29,350 nt of DNA from an uncultured Pelosinus sp. (GCA_900550105.1 URQW01000034.1:1-29350), one strand, 5' to 3'; shown: positions 1-7,686, counted from the stretch's first letter. Notes: generated by a model not told the origin, from the letters alone. Made by a program: numbers and translations.

Positions 1-82
1 TAGCCGATTTTTCGCGAAATAACAGATTGTTGCAGTTCTTTTGGTAGAAAGACGCAAAATAAAACTTGATTGAGGGATACAT

Positions 83-1111
83 ATGATACGTTTTGAATGT
101 GACTATACGGAAGGCGCTCATGAGCGTATTATGCAGCGATTAATGGCGACAAATCAGGAACAAACGCCAGGCTATGGCGTCGATGAACATTGTGAGAGAG
201 CAAGAGGGTATATTCGTAAGGCTTGCCAGGCCGAAAGAGCAGATGTGCATTTTCTCGTTGGCGGAACACAGACCAATACGACTGTCATTGCATCGATTCT
301 GCGGCCCCATCAAGGGGCGGTAGCAGCCGAGACTGGTCATATTGCCGTACATGAGACAGGGGCCATTGAAGCGACTGGACACAAGGTGTTGACGCTGCCA
401 AGTGATGATGGCAAGATTCAAGCGCAGCAAGTAAAAGAGCTTTATGAGGCGCATAAAAATGATGCTTCGTTCGAGCATATGGTGCAGCCTGGGCTTGTTT
501 ATATTTCCCATCCCACGGAAAATGGCACGACTTACACGAAGGCGGAGCTATGCGCTTTAAGTAAGGTTTGCCATGAATGCGGCCTACCGCTGTTTCTTGA
601 TGGCGCTAGGCTGGGGTATGGTTTAGCGGCTCCAGGCAGTGATTTGACTTTACCGGATATTGCTGCACTTTGTGATGTGTTTTATATTGGCGGTACGAAA
701 GTCGGCGCTCTGTTTGGCGAGGCTGTTGTCATTACGAATGATGTACTCAAGCAGGATTTTCGCTATAGTATAAAACAGCGCGGCGGCATGCTCGCAAAAG
801 GGCGACTGCTGGGAATTCAGTTTGAAACGTTGTTTGAAGATGGGCTTTACTGCGAGATTTCCCATCATGCTGTCGCTATGGCCATGCTAATTCGGCAAGC
901 CTGCGAGCGCCAGGGCTTTGCCTTTCGCTATGACTCGATGACGAATCAGCAGTTTCCCATTTTGCCCGATACGCTGTTAGCCAAACTAGCGGATAAATAC
1001 TCCTATTCCTTTTGGGAAAAAATTGATGAGACTCACAGTGCCGTGCGATTTTGTACCAGTTGGGCCACACAACAGTCTGATGTGGACAGTTTAATTCAAG
1101 ATTTAAGTTGA
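83..1111 (+). CDS. ltaE: Low-specificity L-threonine aldolase
   Basis: This is a PLP-dependent aldolase of the beta-eliminating lyase fold. It cleaves L-threonine or allo-threonine to glycine and acetaldehyde in the cytoplasm. The 342-aa length is normal for the family. Visible motifs are the N-terminal NQEQTPGYGVDEHCERA stretch, VGGTQTN (59-65), HETGAIEATGHKV (90-102), FLDGARLGYG (171-180), where D173 should contact the PLP ring, and YIGGTKVGAL (201-210), where K206 is the expected Schiff-base lysine. The ATG is preceded by a gaggga ribosome site. The gene converges on the next gene with only 9 bp between stop codons and no visible terminator. No convincing promoter is seen in the 82 bases upstream, so it may be cotranscribed with something left of the window. 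The family call is secure; substrate preference among beta-hydroxy amino acids is not. Confidence 0.93.
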   Translation: MIRFECDYTEGAHERIMQRLMATNQEQTPGYGVDEHCERARGYIRKACQAERADVHFLVGGTQTNTTVIASILRPHQGAVAAETGHIAVHETGAIEATGHKVLTLPSDDGKIQAQQVKELYEAHKNDASFEHMVQPGLVYISHPTENGTTYTKAELCALSKVCHECGLPLFLDGARLGYGLAAPGSDLTLPDIAALCDVFYIGGTKVGALFGEAVVITNDVLKQDFRYSIKQRGGMLAKGRLLGIQFETLFEDGLYCEISHHAVAMAMLIRQACERQGFAFRYDSMTNQQFPILPDTLLAKLADKYSYSFWEKIDETHSAVRFCTSWATQQSDVDSLIQDLS

Positions 1112-1120
1112 TTTTTACTT

Positions 1121-1768
1121 TCAGCTTTGGTTGGGCTCGTTGGAATGGTTCCTTTTTCCATCGATGCTAGCTGGGATGGCGTCTGTTGCCTCTACCAGTC
1201 CGGCTTTTTCTTCGTTGTCTGGCCAAACATCAAATGTTCTTGTTCCTGATACATCTTGTGGTGTATCGGAACTGCCGAATTTTAATACAGCTTGGAGGGC
1301 GTCCTCGCCGTCAAAACCTACGTTTTCATCGGAGTCATGATCTAAAAAAGTACGACCGAAAGGCGGCATGAGCAATTCTTCTTCTAATGGTCGGGGTGTC
1401 GTATCAATGACATCGATTTCGTGTTGGCAGCGAATACAGCGTGCGGCAGTTGGCAGGGCCTCTAGTCGCTCTGGTTCAATTTTTTCTTGGCAGCGTTCGC
1501 AAATTCCATAAGTTCCTTGCTCTAATCTTGCCAGGGCTGCTTCAATTTCACGGAGTTCTAGCGCTTCATTGTCTCTTAAAGCTAAATCTTTGCTACGTTC
1601 GAATAGTTCATCGCCAATGTCGCCAGGATGGTTGTCATATAAGGAAAGCTCGCCAAGTGAATCTGCTAGTGTGTCGCCAAGGCCGGTTTCTTCCAGGCGG
1701 CTAGCAGTTTGTAGTAACGCTTCTTGGGATTTTAATAGTCTTTCTTTAATTAAAGCATGGTGATCCAT
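1121..1768 (-). CDS. YteA-type TraR/DksA C4 zinc-finger protein
   Basis: A 215-aa protein with an N-terminal coiled-coil region (about 1-85) and a DksA/TraR-type zinc finger, C90-x2-C93-x17-C111-x2-C114. The segment LSLYDNHPGDIGDELFERSK (41-60) is typical of the YteA family of spore-formers rather than proteobacterial DksA. DksA relatives bind in the RNA polymerase secondary channel and alter initiation, but the role of YteA members is not settled. The C-terminal ~90 residues are acidic and poorly conserved-looking. The start ATG follows a good aaagggagg site. The next gene to the right is divergent, about 180 bp away. The family call is firm; a sporulation role is inferred only from the family's distribution. 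Confidence 0.88.
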   Translation of the reverse strand: MDHHALIKERLLKSQEALLQTASRLEETGLGDTLADSLGELSLYDNHPGDIGDELFERSKDLALRDNEALELREIEAALARLEQGTYGICERCQEKIEPERLEALPTAARCIRCQHEIDVIDTTPRPLEEELLMPPFGRTFLDHDSDENVGFDGEDALQAVLKFGSSDTPQDVSGTRTFDVWPDNEEKAGLVEATDAIPASIDGKRNHSNEPNQS

Positions 1769-1951
1769 AAAGTATCCTCCCTTTTTCAGCAGATTAAGGT
1801 CAAAGTGATCTTCTTTAGTTTTGAACTTTAGCTGACTTTTATGCTTGTATTTGGGCGTCTTAGAGTGTGATGAAAGTCATAGTTTGGCGTCGCCGTTTTT
1901 GCTATGATGAATCTAATTAAAACTTTTTTCAAAAAGAAGGGAGAACTTACT

Positions 1952-2305
1952 ATGAAGATTGCAATTATTGTAAGAGAAGAAACGCTGCAGCGGTGTACTG
2001 GCAGCGGTTGTATGAAGGCCTTCTTTCAGCGGCAGGATTCTTTTGCCCGCTATAAAGGGATGGAAGAAGTAGAACTTGTCGCTTTTACCCATAACGGCGG
2101 CGATATGGAAAAGAAAATTGCTTCCTTAAAGAAAAAAGAGGTTGATGTAGTACATCTTTCTTCTTGTGTGAGAGGCAAAGATCCTAACTATGAAGCGTGG
2201 GCTAATAGGCTAGCACAAGATTTTACTGTTGTCGGGTATACTCACGGTCAGGAAGTTGGCGAAACAAAGACTGCTTTGATTTTGGAACGTGGTGAAGTAA
2301 GATAG
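1952..2305 (+). CDS. CGGC domain-containing protein
   Basis: A small cytoplasmic protein of 117 aa. I chose ATG 1952, not the upstream in-frame ATG at 1904, because agaaggga (about 1935-1942) is a well-placed ribosome site and family members begin MKIAII. It has an alternating alpha/beta pattern with cysteines C15 and C20 (RCTGSGCMKAF), then VVHLSSCVRG (C72) and VVGYTHG. This arrangement matches the CGGC (metal-binding?) domain family found in anaerobes. The biochemical function of the family is not established; the conserved Cys/His residues suggest metal or redox chemistry. It is a single-gene unit with a hairpin right after the stop. Confidence 0.75.
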   Translation: MKIAIIVREETLQRCTGSGCMKAFFQRQDSFARYKGMEEVELVAFTHNGGDMEKKIASLKKKEVDVVHLSSCVRGKDPNYEAWANRLAQDFTVVGYTHGQEVGETKTALILERGEVR

Positions 2306-2309
2306 AATA

Positions 2310-2345
2310 GAAGAAATTAGCAGCTTGGCAGAATTTCTTCATGAG
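2310..2345 (+). terminator. Possible terminator after CGGC gene
   Basis: A perfect 9-bp AT-rich inverted repeat (2310-2318 with 2332-2340) starts 5 bp after the stop codon. The T-run is weak (gagttttt, a few bases on). The position supports a terminator; the stem strength is modest. Confidence 0.4.
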
Positions 2346-2436
2346 TTTTTCATAATTGCCTGCTATGATAAGAAGAATAAGAGAATTACAAACCTACCAG
2401 GAAATGATGCGGGGCAATAAGGAGGAATGATGCAAG

Positions 2437-3132
2437 TTGGCTTCCTATTCGGTTTTACTTGTTGATGATGATATAAAGCTCGTGCAGCTTTTGCAAACCT
2501 ATTTTGATCGAGAAGGTTTTACTGTTTATAAGGCGGCTAACGGCCTTGATGCTTTAAATGCCGCCAGAGAAAAAAAGCCTGATATTATGATTCTTGATTT
2601 GATGCTGCCAGGTCTTGATGGTTGGGAAGTCTGTCGGAAGATCCGGCGGGAAAGCGATTTACCGATTCTCATGTTGACAGCTAGGGATGAAGAAAGTGAT
2701 CGGCTAGTTGGATTGGAGATTGGCGCCGATGATTATGTGACGAAGCCCTTTAGTCCGAAAGAAGTCGTAGCTAGGGCAAAGGCCATTTTACGACGTTCTT
2801 ATAAAGAAGTATCGGGTCGAGAAGCGATTCGACTTGGTCAATTGACCGTGGATCTTGTGGGCTATCAAGTAAAGAAAGGTGATCAGCTTATTGAGGTAAC
2901 GCCGACAGAGTTTAAATTGCTGGAGCTTTTCGCTGCCAATCCTGGTAAAGTTTTTAGCCGCTTACAAATTGTTGAACAAATCCAGGGTTATAGTTTTGAA
3001 GGGTATGAACGGACGATTGACGCTCATATTAAGAATCTTCGCCGCAAGCTGGAGGAAAATCCCCGCGAACCGCAGTGGATTTTGACGGTGTATGGAGTTG
3101 GCTACAAATTTGCCAGTGGCAGCTATGAATAA
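2437..3132 (+). CDS. OmpR/PhoB-family response regulator
   Basis: A 231-aa two-component response regulator. The receiver domain (about 4-115) has the acidic pocket D10-D12, phospho-acceptor D54 (ILDLMLPGLDGWE), T81 and K103 (VTKPF). The C-terminal winged-helix DNA-binding domain (about 130-228) shows IEVTPTEFKLLELFAANPGKVFSR-type and RTIDAHIKNLRRKL-type motifs with the ending TVYGVGYKF. The start is TTG 2437 behind aaggagg (2419-2425); the ATGs at 2427 and 2430 are out of frame. It overlaps the downstream sensor kinase by 8 nt, so the two are translationally coupled partners. Target genes are unknown; the secreted peptidase just downstream is a candidate. Confidence 0.95.
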   Translation: MASYSVLLVDDDIKLVQLLQTYFDREGFTVYKAANGLDALNAAREKKPDIMILDLMLPGLDGWEVCRKIRRESDLPILMLTARDEESDRLVGLEIGADDYVTKPFSPKEVVARAKAILRRSYKEVSGREAIRLGQLTVDLVGYQVKKGDQLIEVTPTEFKLLELFAANPGKVFSRLQIVEQIQGYSFEGYERTIDAHIKNLRRKLEENPREPQWILTVYGVGYKFASGSYE

Positions 3133-4276
3133 GCTACAGAGCATAACCTACCGCATCACAGGCTTAACTTTTTTCATTGTGGCTGTAACGGTCTTAGTTC
3201 TAATTTATCTAGCTAATTATCAGATGACGCAATTGTTTCAGGAGTATTTAGTCGGGCAGCAACTGCAGATGAATCATGGCGGACCGATGCTTCATAGTAT
3301 GAATGGTCAGTCGGGACAAGCTATCTTAATGGGTCCCTTAGAGGATGTTTTTTTATCATCGGTTCATCAATCGCTTGTTTGGGTGGGGTTGATTATTCTG
3401 CTTGTCGCGTTGGCTGTCAGCTATTTATTAGCCCGCAGTATTACGATTCCCTTGCGGAAACTCAGTCAGGCGGCCCAACAGATTGAGCAAGGCCATTTAG
3501 GCGAAACGGTTCAGGTTACAGCAAATGACGAGGTGGGTCATTTGGCTGTGATCTTTAATCGCATGTCGGAAACCCTTGCGGCAAACAATCAGTTAAGACG
3601 GCAACTGCTCGCTAATATTGCCCACGAACTGCGGACGCCACTGGCAATTATCCAGGGGAATCTGGAGGCCATGGTTGACGGAGTTATTGCACCGAACAAG
3701 GAACAATTGAGCTCGCTGCATGAAGAGGCTGTTCGTTTAAATCGCTTGATACGGGATTTGCGCGATTTATCTTTAGCAGAAGTTCGCCAATTGGTTTTGG
3801 AGAAAGAATCTATTGATTTGAGTCAGCTACTTACTAGAACTGTTTCGATGCTGCGACCGTTAGCGGAAGAAAAACACCTAAGTATTAATCTGATTTTGGC
3901 GGAAAACTTACCGCAGGTTACAGTGGATGTAGACCGGATGTGTCAGGTCTTCTATAATATTTTAGGAAATGCCATTCGGTATTCACCGTCAGACGGAGAA
4001 ATTGAGGTGGCGGCTTCGCTTCTGGCAGAGAAAACAGCTTCGTGGCTAAAGGTTACGGTAAAAGATCATGGACCAGGCATTTCGCCGGAAGATCTGCCTC
4101 ATGTATTTGATCACTTTTACCGCGGTGATAAATCGCGAGATCGTAAAAGTGGCGGTTCCGGTATTGGGCTGGCAATTGTAAAGCAGCTTGTGGAAAATCA
4201 CGGCGGACAAGTGCGAGTGGAAAGTGTAGCCGGTGACGGGAGTCTATTTCAAGTTTTGCTTCCTTGCGAAAAATAA
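3125..4276 (+). CDS. Sensor histidine kinase (HAMP-HisKA-HATPase)
   Basis: The membrane sensor partner of the preceding regulator, about 383 aa from ATG 3125 (an alternative ATG at 3092 would add 11 residues). Order: TM1 (~13-30), a short extracytoplasmic loop of ~50 residues rich in Met/His/Gln (NHGGPMLHSMNGQSG), TM2 (~83-104), HAMP (~104-156), HisKA with H167 in NIAHELRTPL, and HATPase with N-box NILGNAIRYS, G1 DHGPGISPEDL and G2 GGSGIGLAIV. The small Met/His-rich sensor loop could bind a metal or respond to the envelope, but that is a guess. The start codon lies within the end of the regulator gene, and I see no strong separate ribosome site. Confidence 0.93.
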   Translation: MNKLQSITYRITGLTFFIVAVTVLVLIYLANYQMTQLFQEYLVGQQLQMNHGGPMLHSMNGQSGQAILMGPLEDVFLSSVHQSLVWVGLIILLVALAVSYLLARSITIPLRKLSQAAQQIEQGHLGETVQVTANDEVGHLAVIFNRMSETLAANNQLRRQLLANIAHELRTPLAIIQGNLEAMVDGVIAPNKEQLSSLHEEAVRLNRLIRDLRDLSLAEVRQLVLEKESIDLSQLLTRTVSMLRPLAEEKHLSINLILAENLPQVTVDVDRMCQVFYNILGNAIRYSPSDGEIEVAASLLAEKTASWLKVTVKDHGPGISPEDLPHVFDHFYRGDKSRDRKSGGSGIGLAIVKQLVENHGGQVRVESVAGDGSLFQVLLPCEK

Positions 4277-4306
4277 AACCGCATGTAATTAAGCGGTTTC
4301 TTGTTG
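4277..4306 (+). terminator. Weak intrinsic terminator after kinase
   Basis: A 7-bp inverted repeat AAACCGC/GCGGTTT (4277-4283 with 4294-4300) directly follows the kinase stop codon and is followed by cttgtt. The stem is short, so partial readthrough into the peptidase gene is plausible. Confidence 0.4.
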
Positions 4307-4370
4307 GCAAGACCGCTACAGGAGTTTGCAAAATTTTAGGCGAATAGTAAATCTAGAAAGGAGTGATTTG

Positions 4371-5171
4371 ATGCGTAATAAAGTATGGGGAACAGTTCTT
4401 TTGGCCGTAACTCTAGGCGTTTATGGAGTTTTTGGCGCTGGGGTAGCGGCGGCTTCCGGCGAAATCGCTAATTCGATGGTAGAAAGTTCTGTAATACCTT
4501 ATCCAAGCGGCTTTGACACAACAAAGGAAGGTGCTTCTGCCTATCAGGGAATCGGGAATGTTAAAAATTCACCTTACTATACAAAGCTTGATTTCTACCA
4601 TATGAAATCATCAGAAACTCTTACGATTTTAACAAATTATAAGACCTATCAGCAGACAACCGAAATTACTTGCGGTCCTGCGGCTGCGTTAACGGTGCTG
4701 TATCACTTTGACAATACCAGTTGGAATGAATTAGAGATTGCCAAAATTATGGGAACCAAGCCGGAAGTCGGCACAGATACGAAAGGCATGGTTACGTTTT
4801 TTAAGAAAATCGGCTGGGATGTAAAGTCAAGCCTGACAAGTGCTGGTAAGGATGGTACGACCTTTGCTTCACCAAAAGAATTTAAAGATTTTGTCGTGGG
4901 GAATTTAAAAGAAAATACGCCCGTGCTTGTAGAAAATATCGATTGGGGAGGTCATTGGCGCGCAATCATTGGCTATGACACTTTAGGAACCGACACGGTT
5001 GCTGATGATGTAGTCATATTGGCTGACTCATATGATACGGCCGATCATTGGCAGGATGGCTACGTTATTATGCCAGCAGAAAAGTTCTTTTATATGTGGT
5101 TTGACGCTCATATGCTGCCCAAAGATCAGCAAAGACAGCAGTGGCTTGTAGCTAAACCTTCCCAATTATGA
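4371..5171 (+). CDS. Secreted C39-like cysteine peptidase (Peptidase_C39_2)
   Basis: A 266-aa exported protein. ATG 4371 is chosen for its gaaaggag site (4356-4363) and because it begins a classic signal peptide (MRNK, then a hydrophobic core to about residue 28). The mature part is one papain-like C39 domain: TTEITCGPAAALTVL with catalytic C101, GGHWRAIIGYD with H195, and ILADSYD with D219 as the likely third residue. Unlike bacteriocin-exporter C39 domains it has no ABC transporter attached, and no precursor peptide with a GG leader is visible nearby. Substrate is unknown. It lies 94 bp behind a two-component system and may be its target. The family call rests on Cys/His/Asp spacing and the CGPAAALTVL block. 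Confidence 0.82.
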   Translation: MRNKVWGTVLLAVTLGVYGVFGAGVAAASGEIANSMVESSVIPYPSGFDTTKEGASAYQGIGNVKNSPYYTKLDFYHMKSSETLTILTNYKTYQQTTEITCGPAAALTVLYHFDNTSWNELEIAKIMGTKPEVGTDTKGMVTFFKKIGWDVKSSLTSAGKDGTTFASPKEFKDFVVGNLKENTPVLVENIDWGGHWRAIIGYDTLGTDTVADDVVILADSYDTADHWQDGYVIMPAEKFFYMWFDAHMLPKDQQRQQWLVAKPSQL

Positions 5172-5208
5172 TTTTAATCGGATCTAAATCATTATATAGC
5201 AGAGAGAC

Positions 5209-5241
5209 ATCAGTGGCTGGGGAAATCCTCCAGCCACTGAT
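5209..5241. other. Hairpin inside the 3' end of the integrase-like gene
   Basis: A perfect 12-bp inverted repeat (5209-5220 with 5230-5241, 9-nt loop) lies between the convergent peptidase and integrase-like genes. It falls within the last codons and stop of the minus-strand gene. Neither side has a T-run, so it is not a canonical terminator; it may block exonucleases or act in both directions. Confidence 0.6.
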
Positions 5242-6064
5242 CAATGCAATGCTGTAATGCGGTGAAGGATTCTGGGGTTTTACTGAATAAGCCTTTTTGA
5301 ACAAGATAGTGCTCTAGTTTTTCGATGATGCCGAAACTGCGGTCGGTAAGGAGCCAATCTGGAGTTTGGGCAGGAAAGTCTTGCTTGCTAATGCTTTGAT
5401 ATTCTTTTAAGTCATTATTGTCCTGCGTGGAATGAAAAACAGTGAGTACTGGATAGTTTTGGGCGCGATAGGCAGGCAAAATATGAGTTTCGAAGACTTT
5501 TTTTCCAGCAGCGATGGTACGATAGGGACTTAGGTGGCTAATAGCTTGTTTGGTATACATATCAACAAAGGTGTGAAAATAGAGACGACCAAAGCTGCCA
5601 AGGCCGCGGCCGAACAGTCGTTTATACAGTAGTACTTCACCTGGTTTTTGGGGGCGTATATCTCGATCACGAAATTCCGGCTTTGTTCGTTCAATAAAGC
5701 GAAGCTGATTTTCTGTTAACTCTAGCCCGCCCTCTGTGGTCAGATGGATTAAGGTGGCGCAGACGGAGTCGCGGTCTTCTAAGGAACACTCTTGTTTCAG
5801 TTGTTTCAGCTTACTATGAGTTAAAGGGATACCCTGTTTTTCAAAATAATTTAGCAGGCGAAAGTCGTTCCAAAATGGGTTGGCGAGGTAAAGGGAAGTA
5901 AGACGCCTGTGCAGGGGTGTAATCACAGGTAAAGCGGTTTCGGCGTTTGTTTCGACCGCCGAAACTGCTTGTTTAGACATTGCTAAGGCGTCTTCCATAA
6001 AGAGAAGGCCGAGTCCATTACCAGGGGCAGGGAGTAAGGCTAGTGCTGTAGCTGGATGCTTCAT
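5210..6064 (-). CDS. Integrase-like protein with degraded DDE site, probably domesticated IS481-type transposase
   Basis: An intact 284-aa reading frame with aaaggagg well placed before its ATG. From recalled family sequence it follows IS481-type transposases segment by segment. Residues 57-82 (LYLANPFWNDFRLLNYFEKQ and on) match the helical region before the catalytic core. Residues 114-126 (LELTENQLRFIER) match the linker. 159-201 (FGRLYFHTFVDMY, then an AAGKKVFETHILPAY block) match the RNase-H-like rve core. 245-280 (GIIEKLEHYL and ESFTALQHCIDQWLED) match its end. By equal-length matching, the first catalytic Asp is K148 and the second is S212, while the Glu survives as E248. The usual N-terminal helix-turn-helix is replaced by an unrelated ~50-residue stretch. 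No terminal inverted repeats flank it. It should not transpose; a DNA-binding or regulatory role is inference. Confidence 0.65.
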   Translation of the reverse strand: MKHPATALALLPAPGNGLGLLFMEDALAMSKQAVSAVETNAETALPVITPLHRRLTSLYLANPFWNDFRLLNYFEKQGIPLTHSKLKQLKQECSLEDRDSVCATLIHLTTEGGLELTENQLRFIERTKPEFRDRDIRPQKPGEVLLYKRLFGRGLGSFGRLYFHTFVDMYTKQAISHLSPYRTIAAGKKVFETHILPAYRAQNYPVLTVFHSTQDNNDLKEYQSISKQDFPAQTPDWLLTDRSFGIIEKLEHYLVQKGLFSKTPESFTALQHCIDQWLEDFPSH

Positions 6065-6104
6065 GAGAAATAGCCTCCTTTGGTGATGTGTTTTATATGG
6101 GCGG

Positions 6105-6143
6105 TATTAAAAAAGTGCCGACAGAATGTTTCTGTCGGCACTT
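6105..6143 (-). terminator. Intrinsic terminator/attenuator in the leader of the integrase-like gene
   Basis: A perfect 14-bp stem (6113-6126 with 6130-6143, 3-nt loop) is followed on the minus strand by a TTTTTT run (6107-6112 on the plus strand). It stands about 17 nt after the predicted transcription start and about 45 nt before the start codon of the minus-strand gene. It should either stop most transcripts or act as a 5' stabilising hairpin. Confidence 0.65.
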
Positions 6144-6166
6144 CATTGTGCAATTATTTCTTTTTT

Positions 6167-6195
6167 ATTATAAAATGCTTTTTCTCATGATGCAA
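6167..6195 (-). promoter_or_regulatory. SigA-type promoter for the integrase-like gene
   Basis: On the minus strand TTGCAT (6190-6195) and a perfect TATAAT (6167-6172) are separated by 17 bp. Expected start is near 6160, giving a leader of about 95 nt that contains the terminator-like hairpin. Confidence 0.72.
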
Positions 6196-6419
6196 TATTT
6201 TTCTAGAATAACTGAATATAACAAGATTAAAACCAACCTATTTCTTTTAGCGAAATTGTTTTAGTTAGTTTAAGTTAAAATTGATTTAAATGGATTGCCA
6301 AAGAAAAACAGGGGATTATCAGTTGTCGTCGAATAAGATCGTGGTTGCGATGCTCTCTACTCACTATTTCTAGAAGTAAGAATAGTAGATTGGATTAGGG
6401 ATGACCAGGAGGGAACGTA
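6196..6419. other. Divergent intergenic region upstream of thiN
   Basis: AT-rich non-coding DNA between the minus-strand promoter and thiN. I looked for a TPP riboswitch (CTGAGA and the conserved pyrophosphate-binding segment) and did not find one. No strong promoter for thiN stands out. The only clear signal is the aggaggg ribosome site at 6407-6413. Confidence 0.5.
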
Positions 6420-7157
6420 TTGAGCGTTTTAGATTTACCGCAGGTCCGGTGTACATTTAGTAGAACATTGCCTAAGCATCAACTGCTTATTGTAGCTGGC
6501 GGGAGAAAGCCTGACAAGAATTGGTTGAAGCAAGTTGCGCCAAAATTTTCGGTATGGGCTGTTGATAGCGGTGTTGATAGTTGTAGAAATAGCGGCGTCC
6601 AGCCAGAACGGTTGATTGGTGATGGCGATAGTGCGACAGAAGCAGGCTGGTGTTGGGCGACGAAGCTCGCTATACCAATCGAAGTTCATCCGCCGGAAAA
6701 AGATTTAACAGATTTGCAATTAGCCCTGCAGCGGGCGAAGCAACTCAATAGTGGCTACGCAGTTTTGTTGACAGGCGGATGGGGCGGCCGCTTTGATCAT
6801 GCCTTTAGCAATGTATATTCGTTGCAGGGTTTTAAAGAACAGGGGCTTTGCACGCTAGGAATCGCTGATGAGCAGGAAGTTTTGCTGCTGCTCTCTGGAG
6901 GAGAAACGGTATCTTTGGAGTTTGCTGAGAACCCATCCGTAATATCACTGCTGCCGTTAGCATCTATTTGCAAGGACGTTTCGATTGCTGGGGTTCATTG
7001 GCCGTTAACAGAGGTTCTCTTAAAAAATTCTCTGCCTTATGCGATTAGTAACCGCAGTCAAGCTAGGGACGACACGGAAAACCTAGTTGAAGTCAGTCTT
7101 GGTGAAGGCGCCTTAGGCGTCTATTTGAATTGGGAACGGAAAGAAGGAAAATATTAA
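6420..7157 (+). CDS. thiN: Thiamine pyrophosphokinase
   Basis: Transfers pyrophosphate from ATP to salvaged thiamine, giving thiamine pyrophosphate in the cytoplasm. The 245-aa protein shows the family motifs: VAGGRKPDKNW (25-35), WAVDSGVDSC (46-55), GDGDS (67-71, Mg/ATP site), KDLTDLQLAL (94-103) and GGWGGRFDHAFSN (119-131). The start is TTG 6420, six bases after aggaggg. It is followed 1 bp later by thiT, so uptake and activation of thiamine are encoded together. No TPP riboswitch is visible upstream, so control must be by another means or be absent. Confidence 0.92.
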   Translation: MSVLDLPQVRCTFSRTLPKHQLLIVAGGRKPDKNWLKQVAPKFSVWAVDSGVDSCRNSGVQPERLIGDGDSATEAGWCWATKLAIPIEVHPPEKDLTDLQLALQRAKQLNSGYAVLLTGGWGGRFDHAFSNVYSLQGFKEQGLCTLGIADEQEVLLLLSGGETVSLEFAENPSVISLLPLASICKDVSIAGVHWPLTEVLLKNSLPYAISNRSQARDDTENLVEVSLGEGALGVYLNWERKEGKY

Positions 7158-7158
7158 T

Positions 7159-7686
7159 ATGCGAAAACCAATCATTACGGTCCGCATGATCGTTCACGTG
7201 GGGTTGATGGTGGCTCTGACTGTTATTTTACATATGTTCCGTCTGTATCATATGCCCCAAGGCGGCAGCATTACGTTAGGCGGCATGTTGCCACTGCTGT
7301 TTCTTGCCTATGCCTACGGACCGATAGGCGGTTACCTAGGCGGATTTGTTTACGGCCTGATTAATTTGCTACAAGATCCCTATATACTCCATCCCATACA
7401 GGTTCTCTTTGATTATCCCTTACCCTATATGGCGCTAGGATTAGCAGGATATTTTAAAACGAAACCTTTGCTGGGAGCGGTAGTTGGTTGCAGCGGACGG
7501 TTGTTTTGTCATTTTATTTCAGGTGCTGTTTTCTTTGCTAGCTACGCACCGCCAGACATGTCACCTTACTGGTATTCTTTTGTGTTTAATGCCACTTATC
7601 TTGTACCAGAGCTCCTTATTTGCTTGTTATTCTTAATCGTTTTGCCGACGAACCGGCTCATTCATCAAATGACAGTGGGAAAATAA
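7159..7686 (+). CDS. thiT: ECF thiamine transporter S-component ThiT
   Basis: A 175-aa, six-helix integral membrane protein of the ThiT family, the substrate-capturing subunit of an energy-coupling factor (ECF) transporter. Recognisable blocks are GGSITLGGMLPLLFLAYAYG (36-55), GGYLGGFVYGLINLLQDPYI (58-77) and HPIQVLFDYPLPYMALGLAG (79-98), close to the ThiT GLLYGLLQ/HPVQFLLDYPLA region that lines the thiamine site. No EcfA/EcfA'/EcfT genes are in the window, consistent with group II systems whose energising module is shared and encoded elsewhere. Linkage to thiN supports thiamine as the substrate. Confidence 0.9.
   Translation: MRKPIITVRMIVHVGLMVALTVILHMFRLYHMPQGGSITLGGMLPLLFLAYAYGPIGGYLGGFVYGLINLLQDPYILHPIQVLFDYPLPYMALGLAGYFKTKPLLGAVVGCSGRLFCHFISGAVFFASYAPPDMSPYWYSFVFNATYLVPELLICLLFLIVLPTNRLIHQMTVGK

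Noticed and set aside
140..511. Minus-strand ORF within ltaE
   Set aside because: It is a shadow of a well-supported gene, with no ribosome site or recognisable domain.
1131..1763. Several plus-strand ORFs opposite the YteA-like gene
   Set aside because: They are antisense shadows; the zinc-finger protein on the minus strand explains the region.
5172..6150. Complete insertion sequence around the integrase-like gene
   Set aside because: The sequences at 5209-5241 and 6113-6143 are each self-complementary hairpins, unrelated to each other, and no matching terminal inverted repeats or target duplications were seen.
6196..6419. TPP riboswitch before thiN
   Set aside because: No CTGAGA motif and no conserved pyrophosphate-binding segment on the plus strand.
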